Source: Devosia equisanguinis
Lineage (GTDB): Bacteria > Pseudomonadota > Alphaproteobacteria > Rhizobiales > Hyphomicrobiaceae
Direction of reading: 5' to 3'
Length of the DNA stretch: 33,299 nucleotides
Assembly (NCBI GenBank): GCA_945903565.1
Contig: CAMDPA010000003.1
Span: forward strand, 1 to 33,299
In this document: positions 19,777 through 27,498 of the stretch, one piece after another
Numbering within the stretch: the first letter of the stretch is position 1
Layout of the letters: every line of letters begins with the position of its first letter
Made by a program: the position numbers and the translations under genes
Notes under the pieces: model-generated
Told to the model about the DNA's origin: nothing
Seen by the model: the letters and a program-made list of their open reading frames with translations, nothing else
The model's database searches: none

Positions 19777-20820
19777 CTATGTACCGGGATCGACGATCAC
19801 ATTCGGCACGCCGCGCTTCTCGACCAGCCAGCGCGGCTGCGGCAAGCCCTTTCTCGCCAGGAACGCCCGATTGTACAGCCTGGACTGATAGCGGGCACCA
19901 TGGTCGCAAAGAATTGTCACGATCGTGTGCCCTGGGCCCATGTCGCGGGCTAGACGGATCGCGCCTGCAACGTTGATGCCGGACGACGAGCCAAGGCAAA
20001 GCCCCTCCTCCTCGACCATGTGGAACACAGTCTCGACCGTCTCCGTATCCTCGATGCGATAGGAACGATCCACCACGACACCTTCCAGGTTCTTGGTGAT
20101 CCGGCCCTGGCCGATGCCCTCGGTGATCGAGCTGCCCTCGGCCCTCAATTCGCCGGTCGTGTAGTAGCTGTGGAGCGCGGCGCCGGGCGGGTCGGCCAGT
20201 GCGATCTGGATCGCGGGGTTCTTCGCCTTGAGGCCGAGCGAGACGCCACCGAGCGTGCCGCCAGAGCCGACCGCGGCGACGAAGCCGTGCACCGTGCCGC
20301 CGGTGTCCGCCCAGATTTCCTCGGCTGTGGTCTCGATGTGGGCCTGCCGGTTGGCGACGTTGTCGAACTGGTTCGCCCACACCGCGCCATTGGCCTCGGT
20401 CTTGGCGAGCGCTTCGGCAAGGCGGGCAGAATATCGAACGAAGTTGTTGGGGTTCTTGTAGGGCGCGGCCGGCACTTCGACGAGCTCCGCGCCGAGCATC
20501 CGCAGCGTATCTTTCTTTTCCTGGCTCTGCGTATCGGGAATTACGATCACGGTGCGATAACCGCGCGCGGCCGCCACCATCGCGAGCCCGATGCCGGTGT
20601 TGCCAGCGGTGCCTTCCACGATCGTGCCGCCGGGCTTCAATAGACCGCGACGGACCGCGTCTTCCACGATGTAGAGCGCGGCGCGGTCCTTCACCGACTG
20701 GCCCGGGTTCATGAATTCGGCCTTGCCCAGGATCGTACAGCCGGTCTCGCACGAGGCCCGCTCGAGCTTGATCAGCGGCGTGCGGCCGATCGCCTGGCAA
20801 ACGTCTTCATAGCGCGGCAA
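19777..20820 (-). CDS. cysK: Cysteine synthase A (O-acetylserine sulfhydrylase)
   Basis: A 347-residue PLP enzyme of the beta family, making cysteine from O-acetylserine and sulfide. The PLP lysine is K44 in QSVKDRA; the substrate loop TAGNTG is at 71-76, the phosphate-binding GSGGT loop is in the middle, and GSSSGIN follows near 280. The C-terminal half is longer than in E. coli CysK and contains ILCDHGARYQSRLYN, as in the longer proteobacterial form; a role as a cystathionine beta-synthase-like or other beta-family enzyme cannot be fully excluded. The start is TTG at 20820, preceded by AAGGAA 8 bp upstream. It forms an operon with the sulfurtransferase. The sulfatase gene upstream ends 190 bp away. 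Confidence 0.88.
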   Translation of the reverse strand: MPRYEDVCQAIGRTPLIKLERASCETGCTILGKAEFMNPGQSVKDRAALYIVEDAVRRGLLKPGGTIVEGTAGNTGIGLAMVAAARGYRTVIVIPDTQSQEKKDTLRMLGAELVEVPAAPYKNPNNFVRYSARLAEALAKTEANGAVWANQFDNVANRQAHIETTAEEIWADTGGTVHGFVAAVGSGGTLGGVSLGLKAKNPAIQIALADPPGAALHSYYTTGELRAEGSSITEGIGQGRITKNLEGVVVDRSYRIEDTETVETVFHMVEEEGLCLGSSSGINVAGAIRLARDMGPGHTIVTILCDHGARYQSRLYNRAFLARKGLPQPRWLVEKRGVPNVIVDPGT

Positions 20821-20935
20821 TTCAAGTTCCTTCGGATAGGGCCAAACGATGGGCGCCGGATGGAGGGGAACCTATCGAGCCTCGCGTGAGGGCACAAGTT
20901 CAGGCGCTCGATTGTCGCCTTTAGGCGGAACAAAT

Positions 20936-20963
20936 GCTGGGTCGCGTAAGTGCTTGACCCAGC
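20936..20963. repeat. Short hairpin repeat between cysK and the sulfatase gene
   Basis: Perfect 8-bp arms GCTGGGTC (20936-20943) and GACCCAGC (20956-20963) with a 12-nt loop. No T run follows on either strand, so it is not a standard terminator. The rest of the 190-bp gap (20821-21010) shows nothing recognisable beyond the cysK ribosome site. Confidence 0.5.
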
Positions 20964-21010
20964 CTACGGTCGTCGTTGGTCCTCCTAGGTTCGTCGGTGC
21001 GATTAGCCGT

Positions 21011-22621
21011 TCAAGCCCGGCCGGTCGGCATCGGTACGCGGTCGACGTGGGCGATCTCGATGCGCAGCAGACGCTCCATGAGGTGCGACTTCACTTCGCG
21101 ATACGCGGGATCGTCCCACAGATTTCGGAACTCGCCGGGGTCGGTCTTGAGATCGTAAAGCTCGCTCCATTCCACGCCATCGAACAGGCTCATGCGCCAG
21201 CGTTCGTCGACCAGCGTGTGGATGCGCGGTACGCCGCCGATCGCCTCGTTCGGGCGCTGGTGATCGTATTGCACGAAGGCGGCTGCCCGGCCCTTGCTGT
21301 CGTCGCCAGCGATCACCGGCAGCAGGCTTTGGCCCTGCATTCCGACGAACGGCGCGATCTCGGCACGATCAAGAATGGTCGCGGGAATATCGATGGTCGA
21401 GCCGATCGCGCCGGCCCGCGCGTGGCGCCGCGTCTGGCCTTTGTGCCCGGGCGTATCCGACCACACGAACGGCACGCGGAGCACCTGGGCATACTGTTCC
21501 GAGCCCTTGAGCAGAAGGCGATGATCGCCGAGATGCTCGCCGTGATCGGCTGTGAACATCCGCACCGTGTTGTCGCCGAGGCCCGCGTCCTGCAGCGTTT
21601 GAAGCACGGTGCCGATCGAATCGTCGATCAGCGCGATCATGCCGGCGGTGAGGGCGGCGGCCTCCTGTGCCTCGCGCGGTGTGGTCGAGAACGAGAATTG
21701 CGAAGCCAGGTTCGCCTTGCCCTGCTCGCGTTCGGCGATGACGGCGGCGACGTGGGGCGGCGGCGTCCAGTCGTTGCGGCGGAAGGCCTCGGGCACAGGG
21801 AATTGGTCTGGCTTGTACATGTCCCAATATTTGCCCGGCGGATTGAAGGGATGGTGCGGATCGGGGAACGACACCATCAGGAAGAACGGCTGGTCGCCCT
21901 TCTGTTTCGCGTGGGCCTCGATGAATGCGCGGGCGCGTTCGGCGATGTAGCTCGTCTGATAGAGTTCGGCTGGCAACCGCGTGCGGATCGCCTGCGGGCA
22001 AACGTAGTCGTGCGGAAGCTGGTGCTCTGCGCCGATCATCTGCATGGCGTTTGGCTCGCGTGCCAGCAACCAGGCGCGATAATCACCATCGACGCCATCG
22101 CCGTGGCCGGTGACGAGATCGACGTGGCCGAAGCCGTAATAGGGCAGCGACAGGCGCGCATTCGGTTTGGCCCAATGGTTGGGGCTCTCCTGATCGTAGT
22201 CCGTGCGTCGCAGTCCATGCCTGATAGCCTCGGCGTGCTCGCCTTTTGCCGGAGCGTAGCCGGGTTTTGGCGCGGGCGGCTGCATCAGCGCGGGCATGCC
22301 TGTAAACGTCTGCAGGTGGCTCTTGCCGACCAGCGCGGTCGAATAACCGGCGTCGCCGAGCAGGTCGACGAAGGTGACCGCGCTGCTTGAGAGCGGCGTG
22401 CCGTTGGCGCGGACGCCGTGCACGGATGGCATGCGTCCCGTGAGCAAGCTCGAACGGTTCGGCATGCACACGGGGCTCGCCACATAGAAGCGGTCGAACG
22501 TGATGCCCGCAGTGGCGATGCTGTCGATGTGCGGCGTGCGCACCACCGGATGGCCATTGCAGCCAAGCCAGTCGGCGCGGTGCTGGTCGGTGATGAACAA
22601 GATGAAGTTGGGCCGGGCCAT
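21011..22621 (-). CDS. Sulfatase of the alkaline phosphatase superfamily
   Basis: A 536-residue hydrolase of sulfate, or possibly phosphonate/phosphate, monoesters. The catalytic motif CxPxR reads CMPNR at residues 52-56, so C52 is the residue converted to formylglycine by the formylglycine-generating enzyme. TDQHRADWLG (11-20) and TADHGEHLGDH supply metal ligands. There is no signal peptide, so it is cytoplasmic, which is typical of phosphonate monoester hydrolase/choline-sulfatase-like members rather than secreted arylsulfatases. AGGAG precedes the ATG by 8 bp. It starts 65 bp after the Liv ATPase gene on the same strand and may be the last gene of that operon, hinting that an imported compound carries a sulfate or phosphonate ester. 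Confidence 0.9.
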   Translation of the reverse strand: MARPNFILFITDQHRADWLGCNGHPVVRTPHIDSIATAGITFDRFYVASPVCMPNRSSLLTGRMPSVHGVRANGTPLSSSAVTFVDLLGDAGYSTALVGKSHLQTFTGMPALMQPPAPKPGYAPAKGEHAEAIRHGLRRTDYDQESPNHWAKPNARLSLPYYGFGHVDLVTGHGDGVDGDYRAWLLAREPNAMQMIGAEHQLPHDYVCPQAIRTRLPAELYQTSYIAERARAFIEAHAKQKGDQPFFLMVSFPDPHHPFNPPGKYWDMYKPDQFPVPEAFRRNDWTPPPHVAAVIAEREQGKANLASQFSFSTTPREAQEAAALTAGMIALIDDSIGTVLQTLQDAGLGDNTVRMFTADHGEHLGDHRLLLKGSEQYAQVLRVPFVWSDTPGHKGQTRRHARAGAIGSTIDIPATILDRAEIAPFVGMQGQSLLPVIAGDDSKGRAAAFVQYDHQRPNEAIGGVPRIHTLVDERWRMSLFDGVEWSELYDLKTDPGEFRNLWDDPAYREVKSHLMERLLRIEIAHVDRVPMPTGRA

Positions 22622-22686
22622 GCGGGGTCTCCTGTGTGTCGATTTTCCCCATCATGAAGCGCGGCGGGGAGAGCGAGAAGTCCGCA

Positions 22687-23445
22687 TCATCCCTTGCCGA
22701 GATACGCCGCCACGACCTTGGGATCGCGTAGCACCTCATCAGGCGGCCCCGAGGCCAGTGTGCAGCCGTAGTCGAGCACATGCAGGCGGTCGGCGAGGTC
22801 GGCGATCATCTGCATGTCGTGCTCGATCCACAGAATCGCGATGCCGAGCTCGTGCTTGATGCGCATGATGAAGCGCGCCAGATCCTCGCGCTCGTCGCGG
22901 TTCAGGCCGGCCGAGGGCTCATCGAGCAGCAACAGTTTCGGCTCCATCGCAAGGGCGCGCGCGAAACCGATGATCTTCTGCACCCCGAACGGCAGGCTCT
23001 CGACGCTGGCGTGGCGATAGCGCTCCAACTCGGTCGTCTCGATGATGCGCTCGACCGCTTCGCGCGCCTCGATCTCGGCGCGGCGTACCGACGGCAGGAA
23101 CAACATCTCGGCGAGCGCGTTGGTGCGGGTTTGCGCGTGACGGCCGGTAAGCAGCGTCTCGACCAGGGACATATGCGGGAACAATTCGCCGTGCTGGAAT
23201 GTGCGCGCGACACCGAGACGGGCGATCTCGTGCGGCTTCATGCGCGTGACGTCCTGGCCGCGAAAGCGGATCTGTCCGGCGCCGTGATAGAGGCCGCTGA
23301 TGCAGTTGAACACGCTGGTCTTGCCGGCGCCGTTCGGGCCGATCAGGGCGAACAGTTCGCCCGCCGATACCGATAGCGACACGTCGTCGAGCACGGTCAG
23401 GCCGCCGAAACGCAGGGTCAGCCGTTCGATCTCGAGCTCAGCCAT
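22687..23445 (-). CDS. Branched-chain amino acid-type ABC transporter ATPase (LivG-like)
   Basis: A 252-residue cytoplasmic ATPase energising the neighbouring permeases. Walker A is GPNGAGKT, Walker B LLLLDEPSAGLN, and the signature is the unusual LPFGVQK in place of LSGGQ. The LivG family C-terminal tail (LRDPKVVAAYLGKG) is present. GGAGG lies 5 bp upstream of the ATG at 23445. It overlaps the end of the LivF-like gene by 8 bp. Substrate assignment comes from the whole operon, which is headed by a CoA ligase. Confidence 0.92.
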   Translation of the reverse strand: MAELEIERLTLRFGGLTVLDDVSLSVSAGELFALIGPNGAGKTSVFNCISGLYHGAGQIRFRGQDVTRMKPHEIARLGVARTFQHGELFPHMSLVETLLTGRHAQTRTNALAEMLFLPSVRRAEIEAREAVERIIETTELERYRHASVESLPFGVQKIIGFARALAMEPKLLLLDEPSAGLNRDEREDLARFIMRIKHELGIAILWIEHDMQMIADLADRLHVLDYGCTLASGPPDEVLRDPKVVAAYLGKG

Positions 23446-24262
23446 ACCACCTCCGGGAACGGCGATATTGCTTGATCTCGCGATAACTGCGGCGCTCGCC
23501 CGAGCCGGCCTGGCCCAGATAGAACTCCTTGATGTCGCCGTGGTTGCGCAGCCGTTCCGCCGTGCCGTCCAGCACCACGCGGCCGTTCTCCAGCACGTAG
23601 CCGTAGTCCGCGATCGCGAGCGCAACGGTGGCGCTTTGCTCGACGAGCAGGATCGTGATGCCGAGCTCGGCGCGGATTTCGGTCAGCCGCTGTGCGAGCT
23701 GCTCGACGATCACCGGAGCGAGGCCGAGCGACAACTCGTCGACCAGCAACAGTTCGGGATGGCACATCAGCGCGCTCGCCAGCGCCAACATCTGACGCTC
23801 GCCGCCCGACAGCAGACCGCCGATGCGTGGCCTCAGCTCGGCAAGGCGCGGGAAGAATTGGTAGACCAGCTCCTCGCGCCGTCGAATATCCGCGCGGCTC
23901 ACGCCCGACGTTGCAGGAGCGTGCAGGTTTTCCGTCACGGTCAGGTTCGGGAACACCTTCTCCCGTTCGGGCACCAAGGCGATGCCGCGCCGGGCGATCA
24001 GATGCGGCGCGCGGTTCTCGATGCGTGCGCCCTTGAAGGTGATGCTGCCGTCGGTGACGCGCGCGTCGTCGAGACCGAGAAAACCGGAGATCGCGCGCAG
24101 CGTCGTCGATTTGCCAGCGCCGTTGGTGCCGAGAACGGCGACGATCTGGCCGGGCATGACGTTGAGCGAAATGCCCTGCACCGCCGTGATCGCGTGTTTG
24201 TAGACGACCTCCAATTTATCGACGGCGAGCAGCGGCGCTATCGCTTCGGGTGGCGCATTCAT
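23438..24262 (-). CDS. Branched-chain amino acid-type ABC transporter ATPase (LivF-like)
   Basis: A 274-residue ATPase, the second of the pair. Walker A is GTNGAGKST, signature LSGGERQML, Walker B LLLVDELSLGL with the LivF-type ELSLGLAP sequence. The C-terminus runs about 25 residues beyond the usual LivF end and is basic (QYRRSRRWYG). The ATG at 24262 overlaps the permease stop by 4 bp (ATGA), so translation is coupled. The reading frame stays open far upstream on this strand, but the conserved start is here. Confidence 0.92.
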   Translation of the reverse strand: MNAPPEAIAPLLAVDKLEVVYKHAITAVQGISLNVMPGQIVAVLGTNGAGKSTTLRAISGFLGLDDARVTDGSITFKGARIENRAPHLIARRGIALVPEREKVFPNLTVTENLHAPATSGVSRADIRRREELVYQFFPRLAELRPRIGGLLSGGERQMLALASALMCHPELLLVDELSLGLAPVIVEQLAQRLTEIRAELGITILLVEQSATVALAIADYGYVLENGRVVLDGTAERLRNHGDIKEFYLGQAGSGERRSYREIKQYRRSRRWYG

Positions 24263-25341
24263 TTGCGGCCCCCCGCGATGGGGGTCTGCTTGAACGGCCA
24301 CAGCAGGAAGAAGCTCTGTAGGCGCTTGTAGATGCCGACGAGGCCCAACGGCTCGAACACGAGGAACAGAATCATGACAACGCCGAACGCAGCGTAGTTC
24401 ACCGCGAAAAGCTGGCTGGCGTAGCGCTGTGCCCCGGGCAGCATATTCAGCAGCGCCTCGATGCCATACGGGAACAGCGTCACGAATACCGCGCCGAGCA
24501 AAGCTCCCAACAGCGAGCCCATGCCGCCGATGATGATCATCGCGATGTACTGAATCGAGAGATAGAGCGAGAACGCCTCCACCGAGACGAAGCCGCGATG
24601 ATAGGCAAACAACGCGCCCGCCACCGCCGTGATGCTCGACGAGATCACGAACGCGGAAAGTTTGGCCGTGGCCACGTTGATGCCGAGTGCGCCGGCAACG
24701 GTTTCGTTGGAATGGACGGCACGCCAGGCGCGGCCGGTCCGGCTGCGCAGCAGATTGAGGCAGAGCAGGAGCGTGAGCGCGGCGGCGGCGAGCATCACGA
24801 AATACCAGGCGCGTGCGCTCGAAACCTCGTAGCCGAATACGCGCGGCGGGTCGATCACGATGCCGGTCGAGTAACCGCGCTTGGTCTCGTACTCGCCGCC
24901 GAGATAGACGACGACGAAGTGCAGTGCGAGCGTGCTGACCGCGAGATAAAGCCCGCGCAAGCGCAGCGACGGCAATCCGAACACGACGCCGAGCAGTGCG
25001 CCCGTCGCTGCCGCCGCGGGCAACGTAATCCAGAATGGCGCGGCGAACTCCTTGAACAGAATACCGTTGGTGAAGGCGCCCGCCGCAATCAGCCCGGCGT
25101 GACCAAGCGAGACCTGCCCGGCGTATCCCGTGAGCAGTGCAAGCGCCAGCGCGCCGACCGAGGCCAGCAGCACCTGCGCTGCCAGATCGAGCACGAACGG
25201 CGAGGCGAAGAACGGGAATACCAATAGAAGCGCGATGCCTGCAGCGAGCGCCGACCACTCGAGCCGGGTTTCGATCAGCGATTGATCCTGCGCGTAGCTG
25301 GTGCGGAAATAGCCGCTGGCGCGCGGCGGGCGCTTAGACAC
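24259..25341 (-). CDS. Branched-chain amino acid-type ABC transporter permease (LivM-like)
   Basis: A 360-residue inner-membrane permease with about ten hydrophobic spans. The family motif GQVSLGHAGLIAAGAF lies in the N-terminal third and GGMGSLLGALLGAVF in the C-terminal third. I use the GTG at 25341, with GGGAGG about 10 bp upstream and an 8-bp overlap with the LivH-like stop. A TTG at 25365 would add eight residues. Confidence 0.9.
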   Translation of the reverse strand: MSKRPPRASGYFRTSYAQDQSLIETRLEWSALAAGIALLLVFPFFASPFVLDLAAQVLLASVGALALALLTGYAGQVSLGHAGLIAAGAFTNGILFKEFAAPFWITLPAAAATGALLGVVFGLPSLRLRGLYLAVSTLALHFVVVYLGGEYETKRGYSTGIVIDPPRVFGYEVSSARAWYFVMLAAAALTLLLCLNLLRSRTGRAWRAVHSNETVAGALGINVATAKLSAFVISSSITAVAGALFAYHRGFVSVEAFSLYLSIQYIAMIIIGGMGSLLGALLGAVFVTLFPYGIEALLNMLPGAQRYASQLFAVNYAAFGVVMILFLVFEPLGLVGIYKRLQSFFLLWPFKQTPIAGGRK

Positions 25342-26206
25342 GGTCGAGCGCCTCCCGGGTTCCAAACAGGCCCCAAGGCCGCACGACCAGCATTGCGATC
25401 AGGATCAGAAACGGCACCACGTCGGCGAGCAGGGCATCGACATAGTTGATCAAGAGCACCTCGGCCGCCGCGACGATCAATGAGCCCACGAGCGCACCGA
25501 CGAGGCTGTCGAGACCACCGACGAGGGCGGCCGGGAAGGCCTTGAGACCGATCAGCACCATCGTGCCGCTGAGGCCGGTGTCGAGCGCGATCAGCATGCC
25601 GGCGAGGCTGCCCGTGAGCGTTGCCAGTCCCCAGGCGAGTGCGTAGACCGCGTGCAGGTTGATGCCGCGCTGTGCGGCGAGCAACGGCGCCTGCCCCGCG
25701 GCGCGCATCCTTACGCCCCACCGGCCAAAGCGCAGAAACGCGAACAAGGTGCCGTAGACCACGATGGTCGAGCCGATCAACAGCGACGAGTAGAGCGAGA
25801 TGCGCGCGCCGCCCGGCAGGGCGAACGAAGGATTCGTTACGCCGAGCACCTGACCGGGGTTTTGCAACTGCGCCGACCAGATGAGAACCATGATACCACG
25901 CAGCAGGATACCGAGGGCAACGGTTGCGAGCACGGCGGCCAGCACCATCTCGCCGGTCATCTTGCGCATGAGGAAGACGTAGACCATCGCGCCGACCGCC
26001 AGGCTCAACACCAGCGCGGCGGTGATCGCGGCGAGCGGCGAGAACGCGAACGTCGACGCGGTGGCCAGCAGCAGGTAGGCGCCGAGCATCATCAACTCGC
26101 CGTGCGCCAAATTGAGCACCCGGCTGACGCGATAGATGAGCACGTAGCCGCAACTGATCAGCGCATAGATCGCCGCCAGCACGGTGATGTTGACGACGAG
26201 TTGCAC
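25334..26206 (-). CDS. Branched-chain amino acid-type ABC transporter permease (LivH-like)
   Basis: A 290-residue inner-membrane permease with eight or so spans. It has the LivH hallmarks YVLIYRVSRVLNLAHGELMM near the N-terminus and FPAALVGGLDSLVGALVGS near the C-terminus. The GTG at 26206 is preceded by AGGA 8 bp upstream; starting further up would read through a palindromic hairpin and add unrelated residues. The gene lies 78 bp behind the binding-protein gene and overlaps the LivM-like gene by 8 bp. Confidence 0.9.
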   Translation of the reverse strand: MQLVVNITVLAAIYALISCGYVLIYRVSRVLNLAHGELMMLGAYLLLATASTFAFSPLAAITAALVLSLAVGAMVYVFLMRKMTGEMVLAAVLATVALGILLRGIMVLIWSAQLQNPGQVLGVTNPSFALPGGARISLYSSLLIGSTIVVYGTLFAFLRFGRWGVRMRAAGQAPLLAAQRGINLHAVYALAWGLATLTGSLAGMLIALDTGLSGTMVLIGLKAFPAALVGGLDSLVGALVGSLIVAAAEVLLINYVDALLADVVPFLILIAMLVVRPWGLFGTREALDRV

Positions 26207-26242
26207 GATTGGTTCCTGATCACTTTGCGTCGTCGCTCCCAA

Positions 26243-26270
26243 CCCTCTCCCCGCGAATGGCGGGAGAGGG
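26243..26270 (-). repeat. Intercistronic hairpin between binding-protein and permease genes
   Basis: Perfect 9-bp arms CCCTCTCCC (26243-26251) and GGGAGAGGG (26262-26270) around a 10-nt loop. No T run follows on the minus strand, so it is not a classical terminator. Its position, just behind the binding-protein stop codon and ahead of the permeases, is that of REP-type hairpins that protect the upstream mRNA from 3' exonucleases. Confidence 0.6.
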
Positions 26271-26284
26271 GGCAAGGTCAGCGA

Positions 26285-27460
26285 TTACTTCACGTCGTAG
26301 GCGAACCAATCTTTCACCACCACAATAGCGTTCTTGGCGGGATCGAAGCGATAGACGCGATAGTACTGCTTGGTGCGGAAGTGGTTGTCCTTGGTCCATT
26401 CGATCGGGCCGCCGCGCAGGCCCTTGGTGTCGACCTTTACGCTGGCGAGCGCGTCGGCGACCTTCTGCGGCGTGGCCGGCCAGCCCGCTGCCTTCAGTGC
26501 GGCCTCGACGACCTGACCAGCGATCCAGCCTTCGGCCATCTGGTTGGCGGGATAGCTCGAGCCGCCGGCCTTGATCGCGGCCTCGATCTCCTTGTGGATC
26601 GGCAGACCTTCGTAGAACAGCGAGTTGGCGCCGACCACGAACAGCTTGGGGTCCTTCAGGCGGAGCAACTCGTTCTCGGCTTCCAGATGCGCCCAGGTAA
26701 CATAGTCGCCCTGCCAGTCGAGCCGACGCAGCGCTTCGATGGTGCGGATCTGCGTGATCCATGGCGCCCACGAGAACACCCAGTTGGCGTTGGCCTCCTT
26801 GAGCTTGGTGGCGAACGGGGTGTAGTCCGGCGTCGGCGGCGGAATGATCTCCTTGGCGACGGCCTTGATGCCGAGCGCGGCGGTCTGGCTTTCGGCAAAG
26901 TCGATCTCGCCGCGCGACACCGGAATGGCCATCGCCACAAGGCCTAGATTGACCGGAGTCTTGGCGGTTTCCTTGATGAAGGCGAGCGCGGCGCGGCTGT
27001 CGTAGGTGGCGGCAAACGCGGTCGAGCAGAACTGCAGTGGCTCGGCCGGGGGATTGACCTCCTTGGGGCAAACCGAGTTGGCGAACAGCAGCGGCACCTG
27101 CGCGCGCTTGGTCTCGCCGATCACCGGTGCGTATGTCGACGAGAGGCTCGAGTTGATCACCAGAATGGCATTGTCCTGGGTGACGAGCTTCTTGACGTTG
27201 GCGGCCGCCTTGCCGGGCTCGGCGGAGTCGTCCTGCACGACGAACTTGATCTGCTTGCCGTTGATGCCGCCGGCCTTGTTGATGCGATCGAAATAGATGC
27301 GCATGGCATCGGCGCCGGGTGCGTAGGTTCCGGCGGGTGGCCCGGTGAGAGCGCCGGTCAAGCCGATCACGTAGGCATCCTGGGCTGTTGCGGACGTGGC
27401 ATGAGCGAGCAATGCCAGTGTTGCGCAAGTTAAGCCGGTTGTTGCTAACCGAGTGGTCAT
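26285..27460 (-). CDS. ABC transporter substrate-binding protein, Liv (Peripla_BP_6) type
   Basis: A 391-residue periplasmic binding protein. The signal peptide covers about the first 26 residues (hydrophobic core, then ATSATAQ). The mature chain opens with the type I fold sequence YVIGLTGALTGPPAGTYAPG and contains a hinge-region cysteine pair context near CPKEVNPPAEPLQFC. The ATG at 27460 has GGGAGAG 8 bp upstream. It lies 38 bp behind the CoA ligase gene and leads the four transporter genes. In this family ligands range from branched-chain amino acids to aromatic acids and urea; the ligase next door favours a carboxylic acid, which is inference. Confidence 0.92.
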   Translation of the reverse strand: MTTRLATTGLTCATLALLAHATSATAQDAYVIGLTGALTGPPAGTYAPGADAMRIYFDRINKAGGINGKQIKFVVQDDSAEPGKAAANVKKLVTQDNAILVINSSLSSTYAPVIGETKRAQVPLLFANSVCPKEVNPPAEPLQFCSTAFAATYDSRAALAFIKETAKTPVNLGLVAMAIPVSRGEIDFAESQTAALGIKAVAKEIIPPPTPDYTPFATKLKEANANWVFSWAPWITQIRTIEALRRLDWQGDYVTWAHLEAENELLRLKDPKLFVVGANSLFYEGLPIHKEIEAAIKAGGSSYPANQMAEGWIAGQVVEAALKAAGWPATPQKVADALASVKVDTKGLRGGPIEWTKDNHFRTKQYYRVYRFDPAKNAIVVVKDWFAYDVK

Positions 27461-27498
27461 TTCAGTCTCTCCCTGTTGCGTTTCCCTGCTTTTGATTA

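Noticed and set aside
24263-25258. Extension of the LivF-like reading frame far upstream of 24262
   Set aside because: The added frame is antiparallel noise across the LivM-like gene, Arg/Gly-rich without motifs; the conserved LivF start is at 24262.
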